The position numbers were made by a program, and so were the translations under genes. DNA of 64,000 bases from Paenibacillus polymyxa (GTDB taxonomy: Bacteria; Bacillota; Bacilli; Paenibacillales; Paenibacillaceae): assembly GCF_018614975.1 (NCBI RefSeq), contig NZ_JAGGNR010000037.1, forward strand, positions 38,059-102,058, read 5' to 3'. Below the pieces are notes generated by a model. It did no database searches. It was not told where the DNA came from and saw nothing but the letters and a program-made list of their open reading frames with translations. Shown here piece by piece: positions 25,536 to 33,396 of this stretch. Each line of letters opens with the position of its first letter. The first letter of the stretch is position 1.

Positions 25536-26187
25536 ATGTTACAAGATTCAAAACGCAGCACGTGGGCACTGCTAGCACTGGCCATTAGTGCATTCGCGAT
25601 CGGCACCACAGAATTTATCAGCGTTGGGCTACTGCCCCTCATTGCAGATGACCTGGGCATTTCCGTAACTACAGCGGGACTGACCGTTACTTTATACGCC
25701 TTAGGCGTTACCTTTGGGGCTCCTGTTCTGACCTCACTGACGTCTACCATTTCACGCAAAACGCTATTGCTTGCCATCATGATTGTCTTCATTGCGGGTA
25801 ACACGATGGCTGCACTATCGACGGGCATCACCATGTTACTCATTGCACGAGTGGTTTCCGCTCTGGCACACGGGGTGTTCATGTCCATCGGCTCCACGAT
25901 TGCAGCCGATCTGGTGCCTGCAAACCGTAGGGCAAGTGCTATTGCCATTATGTTCTCCGGCACAGGCCAAGGATATAGCCTCAGCCTTTAACATCGCGGC
26001 ATTTAATGCAGGGATCGCTGTAGGTGCCTATTTGGGTGGCGTAATCAATGACTCCATTGGTTTGATTCACACGACATGGGTCGGTGCCTTGATGGTTCTC
26101 GTAGCCGTAATCCTGACCGCATGGACTAAAATGCTGGAAAGCAAGGATCAACATGCATCAGTCGAAATGGAGAAAGCTTCGTTCTAA
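25536..26187 (+). pseudogene. MFS transporter with internal deletion and frameshift
   Basis: The N-terminal half, from ATG 25536 (GGAG 6 nt upstream), reads as an AraJ/DHA1-type drug efflux protein (WALLALAISAFAIGTTEFIS, SRKTLLLAIMIVF). It runs to about TM5 and stops at 25991. The C-terminal end (AFNIAAFNAGIAVGAYLGG and one last TM helix) continues in another frame from about 25975 to 26187. Around 150-200 residues of a normal protein of about 390 aa are missing at the join. It is probably a non-functional remnant of an HxlR-controlled exporter. Only the first half would be translated. Confidence 0.85.
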
Positions 26188-26381
26188 GTTTCATCCCGAC
26201 TATTTCACTTGCCCTTTTGTATATCAATTCCAGCTTTGAAGGGAACCGGTTTCACATCGTATTTTACTACACTATATACGTTGAACCCAATTTGATCTAC
26301 TATGATTTGATTTTGTATGATGAAATAACGGAAATTCAGCTTCAAATGTCTGATTTTTACACACTTTAAGGAGGAAATCTC

Positions 26382-27239
26382 ATGACAACAGCTCAAACCG
26401 CACAACATTTACAATCCACAGTAACTCTGCATAACGGTGTTCCTATGCCTTGGTTCGGACTTGGTGTATTTAAGGTAGAAGAAGGATTTGAACTGATTGA
26501 AGCCGTGAAAAATGCGATTAAACATGGCTACCGCAGCATTGATACTGCTGCAATATACGGCAATGAAGCCGGTGTTGGCCAAGCGATTGCAGAAGCTCTG
26601 CAAGAAAACAACCTGAAACGCGAAGATTTATTTATTACATCCAAAGTGTGGAATGCAGATCTCGGATATGAGGAGACGCTTGCGGCTTTTGATACAACCT
26701 TGAACAAACTGGGACTGCAATACCTGGATCTTTATCTGATTCACTGGCCTAAGGCAGGCAAATACAAAGCAGCCTGGAAAGCAATGGAGGAGCTGTACGC
26801 AGCCGGCCGTATTAAGGCCATTGGCGTAAGCAACTTCCAGATTCACCATCTCGAAGACCTGATGCAGGATGCCAAAGTGAAACCGATGATCAATCAGGTG
26901 GAATACCACCCTCGCCTGACTCAGGTTGAGCTTAAGGCTTTCTGTGAGAAGCATGGTATCCAGCTTGAAGCTTGGTCGCCTCTGATGCAAGGTCAGCTGT
27001 TGGACAACCCAGTGCTCACGGCTATTGCTTCAGCCAAAGGCAAATCGGTTGCACAAGTCATCCTGCGTTGGGATCTGCAAAATGGAGTCATTACCATTCC
27101 GAAGTCCACCAAGGAAAACCGGATTATCGAGAACTCCTCCATCTTCGACTTTGAACTTTCAAATGAAGAGATGGATCAGATCAGTGCTCTGAACGAAGAT
27201 GTACGCGTTGGACCTGACCCGGACAACTTCGATTTCTAA
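26382..27239 (+). CDS. Aldo/keto reductase (YvgN/YtbE-like, 2,5-diketo-gluconate reductase type)
   Basis: This 285-aa reductase has GYRSIDTAAIYGNE near residue 50 (catalytic Asp, Tyr), FITSKVW with Lys near 85 and LDLYLIHWP with His near 117. GVSNFQIHHLEDL and NQVEYHP follow in order, and the C-terminus carries IPKSTKENRI for NADPH binding. The start has AAGGAGGAAATCTC. This group reduces methylglyoxal and other aldehydes. It is a different subfamily from the reductase at 22.6 kb. Confidence 0.93.
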   Translation: MTTAQTAQHLQSTVTLHNGVPMPWFGLGVFKVEEGFELIEAVKNAIKHGYRSIDTAAIYGNEAGVGQAIAEALQENNLKREDLFITSKVWNADLGYEETLAAFDTTLNKLGLQYLDLYLIHWPKAGKYKAAWKAMEELYAAGRIKAIGVSNFQIHHLEDLMQDAKVKPMINQVEYHPRLTQVELKAFCEKHGIQLEAWSPLMQGQLLDNPVLTAIASAKGKSVAQVILRWDLQNGVITIPKSTKENRIIENSSIFDFELSNEEMDQISALNEDVRVGPDPDNFDF

Positions 27240-27336
27240 GATGAGTCAGGGTCCTGATACTTTTATCATATTTTCTAAGTTGAAATTTATTTAGAGAACC
27301 TAATCCCGTTTTTCCTCAATCTCTGTTAAAGTTAAA

Positions 27337-27400
27337 GGGCGAGTGAACCCGGCAAAAGTTTCTCGCCCAGAGTCGATTGTTTATTCAATCGGCTTTTTTT
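27337..27400 (+). other. Double hairpin with terminator; possible small RNA or read-through terminator
   Basis: A 7-bp stem GGGCGAG/CTCGCCC (27337-27368) encloses the loop ACCCGGCAAAAGTTT. A second stem GTCGATTG/CAATCGGC with a T7 run (27372-27400) follows. The second is a good terminator for the reductase. The first has a 20-nt core (27347-27366) repeated with two changes at 29492-29511, which a simple terminator would not explain. Confidence 0.5.
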
Positions 27401-27557
27401 GTGTTCCTTCTTTATTGTACTGATTAATTAAATCATCCAGTATCATAGACTGTTTGATTACTGCGGGATGTTGAACCCCCCTGTGCTTTTCTGCCAGGGT
27501 GTAAAGGAGATTCCTGGCACGTTCAATACGTAATTGAATGAGCATGCTTCTTTTCAT
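27381..27557 (-). CDS. Spo0E family aspartyl-phosphate phosphatase
   Basis: The 58-aa product, from ATG 27557 (AGGAGGAG 8 nt upstream), matches Spo0E/YnzD-type proteins. It has an N-terminal helix RIERARNLLYTLAEKHRG and the family motif SMILDDLINQYN (usual form SxxLDxLIxxY). These proteins dephosphorylate Spo0A-P and delay sporulation. The specific target is inferred from the family. Its 3' end overlaps the double hairpin on the other strand. Confidence 0.85.
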   Translation of the reverse strand: MKRSMLIQLRIERARNLLYTLAEKHRGVQHPAVIKQSMILDDLINQYNKEGTQKKPIE

Positions 27558-27692
27558 AGAACCCACTCCTCCTTTTTGTAATATTTTAGGCTTTGCTGTC
27601 AGATAATAGAATAATCATTTAAAAGCACAAAAAAAGTGTTTAGACCGTCATTCTTCTAGCTCCTTCTCTGAGTAAATTCCAAATCAGTCAAC

Positions 27693-27735
27693 AAAAGCGT
27701 CCAAGTGGAGCTTCACTCTACCTGGACGCTTTTTT
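27693..27735. terminator. Stand-alone terminator hairpin
   Basis: AAAAGCGTCCA pairs with TGGACGCTTTTTT across a loop containing AGTGGAGCTTCACT, itself a short palindrome. No gene ends immediately beside it. It may end a small transcript starting in the 27.56-27.69 kb spacer. Confidence 0.6.
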
Positions 27736-27819
27736 GATTGATTGCTAACTTAAGAAGTATCTGATAATTCCCCCCATTCAAGGCATGATTTAATCCATAC
27801 CGAACTATCCTCAAAACAA

Positions 27820-27857
27820 GAAAAAGGATGTTCCCGAAAATCAGGTACATCCTATGT
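27820..27857 (-). terminator. Terminator of the regulator/peptide operon
   Basis: On the minus strand AGGATGT and ACATCCT pair around a 15-nt loop and are followed by TTTTTCTTG. It lies just beyond the 51-codon peptide gene. Confidence 0.65.
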
Positions 27858-27868
27858 CCGCTTATTGA

Positions 27869-28024
27869 TTAAGTCCCCCACCCATGCTCCATTGTAGCCA
27901 ATGTATTTGGCGTAAATACGACAATCGCAACACTACAGAGAAACAAGAAGTATAACGCTTTTTTAGCAAGCCGATGAAACTCACTTGAGATTTTTAAATG
28001 CTTCCTTTGCTTCGAGAACCGCAT
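27869..28024 (-). CDS. Putative exported signal-peptide precursor (AloP/Phr-like), 51 aa
   Basis: This gene overlaps the last 44 nt of the regulator gene in another frame and starts at ATG 28024. The product has a basic N-region (MRFSKQRKHLK), a hydrophobic core ALYFLFLCSVAIVVF, a small-residue site (TPNTLA) and the short tail TMEHGWGT. This is the form of Phr, PapR and AloP precursors, where a Sec signal is removed and a C-terminal peptide is imported to bind a TPR regulator. The ribosome site is weak (TAGAGATT), consistent with translational coupling. A terminator follows. Function is inferred from layout. The mature peptide is not known. Confidence 0.6.
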   Translation of the reverse strand: MRFSKQRKHLKISSEFHRLAKKALYFLFLCSVAIVVFTPNTLATMEHGWGT

Positions 28025-29327
28025 AATCTCTAAATTGCTCAAAAAGAGTCATACAATTGTTTATAATTTTCCTGTTATTAATTTTAATCGATAAATCCAA
28101 ACCTTCTAACATAAGTTTTATAGCAGAGCCAGCATCTTTGTTTTCATTGAAACGATACACGGCCAGATCACCGAGGAATTGAGTGTAGCTCTCTTTTAAA
28201 ATATTCGGCTTATACTTGCCAAACTCTGTTTTGTCCGATTGATATGGTACATATGCTGTAAAACGCTCTAGGATGCTATCAATATTCAACCCATATAAGT
28301 TTGCTGCTTGGACAATGTGCTGCATAGCAATAAAAATTTCATCTTCATGGGACGCTATGTAATCCGCATACTCTTCCAGCACATCCACTTCTCCGGACAT
28401 CAAGCGATAGAGAAAAGTATTAGCAACAGCCCATTTTGAAAATTGTCCAACAATCTGTTTAGCTTCCTCGTCCTTTTCCTTGACCCAACTTTCCCCGCTG
28501 GCATACAAAGCCACAAATTCCAAGGCTCTTTTGTAGTCTCCGCACTTTTCACTGGCTGTAGATTGAGCTAGATAAGCATACAGAATATAGTAGTACAAGG
28601 GTCGCTCCGTCCGTGTCTGGCCCTCTTCTGATCGTACAGATCGGCATTGTAAATCATATTGAATCGTTGCAATCCGGTGCATTTCCTTAGCTAAAGCATC
28701 GACTTTTACCCATTTGTGAACTATTCCAAAAACGTGCATCAATTGCTTTAAAGCTTCAAGCTGATTTGCTTCATCGAGACGATTAACGTAGAGTTCAAAT
28801 TGAGTTGCCGCACGTACATTCTCTTCAAGGTCCTCTCCCAAATCAATCAAAAACAAACGGTAATGACACAGCGCGAGCCGTTCAGAATGCTGATACTTCT
28901 CCGCTTCACGCACACTCCTGTATAAAATCCCCGCAGCCAAACATTTGTTATTGGCAAATAACTCTTCAGCTATATCAAAAAGCACGGAGACATAGGAGAG
29001 ATCATCCAATAGACGATTAACAATTTGTTCGACACAAACTAAACGATCTAATTCAGCGCAGCGAATAATAAACGGCCGTATGCGCCTGATGGAGATCAAA
29101 AAGGAAAAGCATTCCTCTACGTAATCATCAAAGAAGAAATCTTCGGGTAACCCCATCCCTGCAGTAATGGCGACGAGCTGGTTCATAGATATGGGTTTAT
29201 TGCCCTGCAAAATACGGCTAAGTGTCCCAGAATTAATACCCGATATATCAGCAAAATGAGAATGTTTAATCTTATTACTCCGCATATGCTGCATCAGTTT
29301 TTTTCGAATTGAATTTGTAGACTCCAA
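27981..29327 (-). CDS. RNPP-type quorum-sensing regulator (HTH + TPR, AimR/AloR-like)
   Basis: A regulator of about 448 aa. Residues 5-60 form an XRE-type helix-turn-helix (MQHMRSNKIKHSHFADISGI, SGTLSRILQGNKPIS). The rest is all-helical with repeated helix pairs of TPR type. AAGILYRSVREAEKY, ALCHYRLFLIDLGE and YKRALEFVALYASG show the spacing. This is the architecture of AimR/AloR/PlcR/NprR peptide receptors. TTG 29327 is preferred because GGAGG lies 8 nt upstream; GTG 29336 sits inside that box. A small precursor gene overlaps its 3' end. It probably switches target genes when the imported peptide binds. Targets are unknown. Confidence 0.8.
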   Translation of the reverse strand: MESTNSIRKKLMQHMRSNKIKHSHFADISGINSGTLSRILQGNKPISMNQLVAITAGMGLPEDFFFDDYVEECFSFLISIRRIRPFIIRCAELDRLVCVEQIVNRLLDDLSYVSVLFDIAEELFANNKCLAAGILYRSVREAEKYQHSERLALCHYRLFLIDLGEDLEENVRAATQFELYVNRLDEANQLEALKQLMHVFGIVHKWVKVDALAKEMHRIATIQYDLQCRSVRSEEGQTRTERPLYYYILYAYLAQSTASEKCGDYKRALEFVALYASGESWVKEKDEEAKQIVGQFSKWAVANTFLYRLMSGEVDVLEEYADYIASHEDEIFIAMQHIVQAANLYGLNIDSILERFTAYVPYQSDKTEFGKYKPNILKESYTQFLGDLAVYRFNENKDAGSAIKLMLEGLDLSIKINNRKIINNCMTLFEQFRDYAVLEAKEAFKNLK

Positions 29328-29386
29328 TACAAACACCTCCCATGCAAAAAAACCAAAAAATAGGATCGAGTACCTATATATAGATA

Positions 29387-29415
29387 ATAGTAGTTAAGGA
29401 GTAACTTTGGGTCAA
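29387..29415 (-). promoter_or_regulatory. Sigma-A promoter of the RNPP regulator gene
   Basis: TTGACC (29410-29415) and TACTAT (29387-29392) on the minus strand are separated by 17 nt. The leader contains CTATATATAG and leads into GGGAGGTG. Confidence 0.6.
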
Positions 29416-29491
29416 CAATAAATGTAATTTGAACATATTTAAGTTAGAAAAAGCTCCTACAGAGAAATTTTAAGAGCTTTTCTCTGTATTC

Positions 29492-29511
29492 ACCCGGCAA
29501 AGGTTCCTCGC
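29492..29511 (+). repeat. Second copy of a 20-nt motif, beside two hairpins
   Basis: ACCCGGCAAAGGTTCCTCGC matches 18 of 20 positions of 27347-27366 on the same strand. It is flanked by a CAGAGAAA/TTTTCTCTG hairpin upstream (about 29458-29484) and GCCGA/TCGGC downstream (29514-29528). It lies in the divergent region between the RNPP regulator and an XRE gene. The function is unknown. Confidence 0.5.
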
Positions 29512-29646
29512 AAGCCGATAACGTCGGCATATATAATTATACATACGAACTATAAGACGACAACTATAGATCATGTTCAATGGATCGTTATAACTTTAAC
29601 GTAACTCATATACAATTTTGCTATACCATGTATAAGGGGTTATAAC

Positions 29647-29862
29647 GTGAAATTAATAGAGGCACGCGAAGCAGCAGGATATACACAAGAATCTCTAGTA
29701 CTGAAAATTAACGAATTTATGAAGTGTACCCTACGACATTATCAGAATATCGAATATGGACTAAAAATCCCCAGTGTTGTCCTCGGCCTGCTTATTGCCA
29801 GATTGTGCGGGATCGATGCGAATACTGTGGATGAGTGGAAAATCAGGAAGACGAAAATATAA
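29647..29862 (+). CDS. Small XRE-type helix-turn-helix regulator
   Basis: The 71-aa protein is a single Cro/CI-type domain. MKLIEAREAAGYTQESLVLK is the first helix pair, TLRHYQNIEYGLKIPSV is the recognition region, and LCGIDANTVDEW closes it. It starts at GTG 29647 behind AAGGGGTTATAAC. A perfect terminator follows directly. Divergent from the RNPP operon, it may share regulation with it. The size is typical of phage- or ICE-derived regulators. Confidence 0.85.
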   Translation: MKLIEAREAAGYTQESLVLKINEFMKCTLRHYQNIEYGLKIPSVVLGLLIARLCGIDANTVDEWKIRKTKI

Positions 29863-29863
29863 C

Positions 29864-29904
29864 ACAAAAAGGATCGTCAGCATCTCTGCTACGATCCTTT
29901 TTGT
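29864..29904. terminator. Bidirectional terminator after the XRE gene
   Basis: ACAAAAAGGATCGT and ACGATCCTTTTTGT form a perfect 14-bp stem around a 13-nt loop. Confidence 0.88.
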
Positions 29905-29955
29905 CAACCCTGTCTTTGGATCACAATGACTTCACCAAGGAGTCCGATATCTTCC

Positions 29956-30506
29956 TTACGTATAAATTTCATCGAATTCTTTATTAGTCAGGCCATATAC
30001 ATATTCATCATAGTGTCGTCCCTTAGTAAAGATCATATTTCTGATTCTTTCCTCTTGAACGAAGCCTAAATGCTCATGTAATGCTGTAGAACCGTTATTA
30101 AATGCATATATATGAGCATTGACCTTTACATATCCTAATTCCTCAAAGTAATATCGCAGTAAAATTTTTATCGCATCAGATGCATAACCTTTGCGCCAAT
30201 GCTCACGGAATATCGATACTCCGTATTTGAAATTTCCACATTGAAGATTGCAGCTATTTGTGGAAATGCTCCCAACGAGTGTCCCGTCAAGCGTTTCTAT
30301 TGCCATAAAGACGTTATCACCATTAGAACTATAAGCAGATTGATTTTCAGCCCAAGCCTTCGTACCCTCTTCTGATCTTGGAAAATGGATCTCGTCACAT
30401 AATCTCGCACTCTCCGTGTCATGATCATTGTTATGAAACTTATCCCAATCCGTGGGTACACTGGGCGCAACCTTATTTTTCTACCATTCCAAATATAACT
30501 ATTCAT
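29956..30506 (-). pseudogene. GNAT acetyltransferase disrupted by a 1-nt frameshift
   Basis: Start ATG 30506 has GGGAGGATCAAT upstream and reads MNSYIWNGRKIRLRP, the usual GNAT beginning. Near 30462 the reading frame shifts. In the next frame VPTDWDKFHNNDHD and EIHFPRSEEGTKAWAENQSA continue the protein, joining GVSIFREHWRKGYASDAIK (acetyl-CoA loop RxxGYA) and FNNGSTALHEHLGF. A one-base deletion after RLRPV explains it. The rest is intact to the stop at 29956, so this is a recent lesion or a sequencing error. Confidence 0.85.
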
Positions 30507-30863
30507 ATTGATCCTCCCACTATAAAGTAATGTTTTTTGCCTGCTTTCTCGCTCATCCTTAGATTTAAACCTTACTGTATAGAATGGTTGTTCGACAATC
30601 CATTTACCAAAGGACGGTTTTTTGTGTTTAATCTGAATAAAAATAGGGGCGTCCCTTAGGTCATCTATGACGACTTTTGGGACAGCCCCTTCTTATGTCG
30701 GAAGAGTTGCTTCTAATGGTAAAAAACCTGTTAAATTCTTAAATTGTTACATTATTTGCTGGATATTTGAAAAAAGTGTCTGTATACTGAAGAGTGCAGG
30801 ATTATATTACCATTATTGCGAAAAGGAGATGGTATATGAACGTTTTTTGAAAATATATCTTAT
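30507..30863. other. Non-coding spacer with an IS-end-like hairpin
   Basis: Apart from AGGGGCGTCCC / GGGACAGCCCCT (about 30643-30690) I see no feature. The right arm contains CTTTTGGGACAGCCCC (30674-30689), which resembles insertion-sequence terminal repeats and matches 6459-6474 at 15 of 16 positions. AGGAGATGGTAT before ATG 30836 leads only into a 4-codon frame, so a gene start may have been truncated. Confidence 0.4.
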
Positions 30864-31133
30864 TTAGGATTTGTTATTCCTTAATTTTTGTAACACTCGA
30901 TCTAAAATGAAACCAACAAAATACCAGAAAACTAATGTTGTGAGATAAACTACTACTATTGGAATGTCTGTTTTTCGTACAAGATGAGAGGACTCGTATA
31001 TCCAGACCAACGGACTAGTTGTGGCCAACAGGATGTTATAGTCGTCATTTCCTGAAATATTTACAACAATAGCAACAAGTGAAATTAAAACTAACCAAAA
31101 TCGAAATGATTTCATTAAACGAATTAGTTTCAT
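30864..31133 (-). CDS. Small membrane protein, 89 aa
   Basis: The start ATG 31133 has TTGGAGGCATGAATA upstream. Two or three hydrophobic helices are visible (FWLVLISLVAIVVNISG, IPIVVVYLTTLVFWYFVGFI), and the C-terminus is basic (LQKLRNNKS). Composition is AT-rich, like the two secreted-protein genes beside it. I do not recognise the family. It is divergent from the HEAT-like gene. Confidence 0.65.
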   Translation of the reverse strand: MKLIRLMKSFRFWLVLISLVAIVVNISGNDDYNILLATTSPLVWIYESSHLVRKTDIPIVVVYLTTLVFWYFVGFILDRVLQKLRNNKS

Positions 31134-31249
31134 TATTCATGCCTCCAATTTACATTTGAAATTGTCTGACTTGTTATACACAACTAATTATACACCACTT
31201 TTTGGAATAATATGAGTTATCTCAAATAAAAGCGAAAGAAGGTCAAGTA

Positions 31250-32452
31250 ATGAAACTTAAAAAGTCAGTTGTAACAATTGGTACTTCTATCCTTTTAATC
31301 GGAAGCATCGTGCCTGCTGCTCTAGCTTTAAATGATGCAAAAGAGCCAACAAGTTTTGTTAAACCTACTATTGCAGCTCTTGAAGATTTAGATCACGTTG
31401 AAAAATTAAAATTGATAAACAATGATCAATCCCTTCGTTCATTAATAGGTGAAAACTCAGAAGTTGTGGTAGACAGACAAAATGAATATTTTAAAACATT
31501 AAATGGAAACGAGTTATTTGAAACACTTGGCGAGCTTTCTATTTATGATGAGAACAATTTTGAAAGATATGCAGAGGCTATTTTACCTCATCTATATAAA
31601 GCCTGGGGAAAAACCGTTCCCGCTGAAGTTTCAGATGTAGTGACAGAAAAAGAGTACGATCCAAAATTAAGAGCACTGACTATAGATCTACTAGCTAATC
31701 TCAATGCAATAGATAAAGTTGGTTTTGATAAAATTAAAACTGTTATTGAAGACAAAAGTGAAGATGAAAATCTTCGGAGATACGCTTTATTACAATTAGA
31801 ACCACAACAAGACGCTAAACTGAGTGCTAAAATTGCCGCTGAGAATCCAATTAACTTGAAAGCCATCTATGATGATTCAAGTGAACCTGTCGGAGTAAGA
31901 GCTGCATCAATTACAGCTATGCGTAGATTAAATGATCCTAATTTTAAAGAAGTGTTAGCTTCTTTAAGTAAAAGTGAAAACTTGAATGATCCCTTACTGC
32001 GTAATTTTGTTACGAGCGCTGCCAAAGCTGGAGAACTAGACAATTATACTGAAGTAGTGAATAAAATTCTTAATGAGACTAAAGATGAACAAGTTTTTGC
32101 AAGCACAATATACGCACTTGGTATTAATACTGGTGAAGAATCGGTAAATTTGGTTGTAGAACATCAAGGGAAATTTAAGGGAAATTCAGAAGAAGTTGGT
32201 AAGTACTCCTTACTACAAAACTTGAGTATTATATCTTCCATGTTAAAGAGTCAAACTGATGCTGAAGTAATAACAGCTTTAAAAGCATCTGAAATCATCA
32301 ATTACGGTGAAGTTTACTCAGAAATAGAACAAATCCATAACAACTCTAAAAATCCGGAAGTTATCCAAGCAGCAGAACATGCTTTAAAAACTATTGTACC
32401 GGAAAATCTTGTTGATGAATTTAATAGTGGAAAATACGGAGGAGGTAAATAA
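31250..32452 (+). CDS. Secreted helical-repeat (HEAT-like) protein, unknown function
   Basis: This 400-aa protein has a signal peptide (LKKSVVTIGTSILLIGSIVP, cleavage near ALA|LN). The rest is all-helical with repeats of about 35 residues like HEAT repeats: DPKLRALTIDLLANLNAID, EDENLRRYALLQLEP, PVGVRAASITAMRRLND, NPEVIQAAEHALKTI. It starts after GAAGGTCAAGTA. The last codons carry GGAGGAGG, which serves the next gene 2 nt downstream, so the two are co-translated. AT-rich codon use suggests transfer. A secreted HEAT protein is an unusual combination. Confidence 0.7.
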   Translation: MKLKKSVVTIGTSILLIGSIVPAALALNDAKEPTSFVKPTIAALEDLDHVEKLKLINNDQSLRSLIGENSEVVVDRQNEYFKTLNGNELFETLGELSIYDENNFERYAEAILPHLYKAWGKTVPAEVSDVVTEKEYDPKLRALTIDLLANLNAIDKVGFDKIKTVIEDKSEDENLRRYALLQLEPQQDAKLSAKIAAENPINLKAIYDDSSEPVGVRAASITAMRRLNDPNFKEVLASLSKSENLNDPLLRNFVTSAAKAGELDNYTEVVNKILNETKDEQVFASTIYALGINTGEESVNLVVEHQGKFKGNSEEVGKYSLLQNLSIISSMLKSQTDAEVITALKASEIINYGEVYSEIEQIHNNSKNPEVIQAAEHALKTIVPENLVDEFNSGKYGGGK

Positions 32453-32454
32453 TT

Positions 32455-33123
32455 ATGTACAATGTGCCAATGCTTAACAAAAAATTATTTGTAGTAATTC
32501 TTTTTCCGCTATTAATTTTACTTAGTGCTAATACAACCCATGCTGCTGATGCAGGAGATGCTGGATTTAGAGAAGGCGGTTGGTTAACCTTTGGGAATAA
32601 CCACGCAGGTTTATATTCCGGCAGTGGCGTATATGAAATTAAGGGTTATTGGGATAGCGGGGTTGTGCATAGTACCTTTGATAGCTTTAAAGATTCACAA
32701 TATTTTTATGGTTGGTTTACTAATCCTTCTGTAACAGCGACTAAAAGAAGCCAAATTATGTCTACTGCTGCGGCAATGAGTGTTGATCCAGATATCACTT
32801 ATACTGCTCAAGCGCAGCTTATGTATGATAATACTGGTTCAACCGGATATGTCCAAGTTTACGAAATTACAGATATACGTTGTGATGGTGTTGTCGAATA
32901 CGCTTATGAAAAGAATGATCTTTATGTTTGGGGACCTTCTAATAACGGGGCAAGTTCAGGAACTCCAACCGATTTCGATATATCGAGTAAAGCAAATGTA
33001 AAGTTTCATGCTACCTTAGGATATGAAGAACCTTGGATAAAGGTTAGTCCAAGAGTACAGCGCGGAGCTGCTGCTGTAACCAATCCTACTAAATGGACGC
33101 AATTGCGGCCTAGAACCTCATAA
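32455..33123 (+). CDS. Secreted protein of unknown family, 222 aa
   Basis: A signal peptide (KLFVVILFPLLILLSANTTH, cleavage near HA|AD) is followed by a beta-rich extracellular domain. Aromatic and Gly residues alternate (GGWLTFGNNHAGLYSGSGVY, YDNTGSTGYVQVYEITDIRC). It ends with a basic segment (SPRVQRGAAAVTNPTKW). The gene begins 2 nt after the HEAT-like gene with GGAGGAGGTAAATAATT as ribosome site, so they form one operon and may work together outside the cell. I do not recognise the fold. A terminator follows at 33134. Confidence 0.7.
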   Translation: MYNVPMLNKKLFVVILFPLLILLSANTTHAADAGDAGFREGGWLTFGNNHAGLYSGSGVYEIKGYWDSGVVHSTFDSFKDSQYFYGWFTNPSVTATKRSQIMSTAAAMSVDPDITYTAQAQLMYDNTGSTGYVQVYEITDIRCDGVVEYAYEKNDLYVWGPSNNGASSGTPTDFDISSKANVKFHATLGYEEPWIKVSPRVQRGAAAVTNPTKWTQLRPRTS

Positions 33124-33133
33124 ATCAGGTATA

Positions 33134-33167
33134 CAAAGAAGAGCATTCCGAGGGATGCTCTTCTTTG
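33134..33167. terminator. Bidirectional terminator after the secreted-protein operon
   Basis: CAAAGAAGAGCAT and ATGCTCTTCTTTG form a perfect 13-bp stem with an 8-nt loop, followed by AGTTTTT. Confidence 0.85.
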
Positions 33168-33267
33168 AGTTTTTAAGCCCGGCATGCAGCGGACATGAGC
33201 TGGAAGGTCCAGAGACAAAATGCCGTACGATTTGAAGACTTAACGTCTGTAAAAATTGGCTCCCAAC

Positions 33268-33396
33268 CTAATCCTGGTGGTTTTTCTTTTTCCGCGCTAC
33301 TTTCCATGCACTGCATAAGGCTATTAACCCCACTGCAATACTAACTAGCTTATTGCTAATTTCCAGAAAATTCTGCACTACTGTAAGAAGTAACAC
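33268..33396 (-). CDS. Hydrophobic 42-aa peptide with start codon inside a hairpin (toxin-like)
   Basis: The GTG at 33396 has GGGGG 7 nt upstream. The product begins MLLLTVVQNFLEISNKLVSI, continues AVGLIALCSAWKVA and ends RKKKNHQD: one TM helix and a basic tail, as in type I toxins of Firmicutes. In the mRNA CACGGCG (33422-33428 on the plus strand as CGCCGTG) pairs with CGCCGTG, which contains the GTG start. The ribosome site is therefore enclosed in a 7-bp hairpin. Start masking is common in type I toxin mRNAs. No antisense RNA is demonstrated. A small membrane protein with another role is possible. Confidence 0.45.
   Translation of the reverse strand: MLLLTVVQNFLEISNKLVSIAVGLIALCSAWKVARKKKNHQD

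Noticed and set aside
27337..27400. Known riboswitch or CsfG-type sporulation RNA at the double hairpin
   Set aside because: I could not match the conserved core of any RNA family with confidence. It is reported only as an unnamed structured element.
27869..27984. GTG 27984 overlapping the regulator stop as start of the peptide gene
   Set aside because: In that frame the product is hydrophilic and ends differently (GGGLNQ). The signal-peptide-like frame is the one from ATG 28024.
30667..30867. 66-codon plus-strand ORF with AGGAGATGGTAT near its end
   Set aside because: The ribosome site belongs to an internal ATG that reaches a stop after 4 codons. The long frame starts inside an IS-like hairpin.
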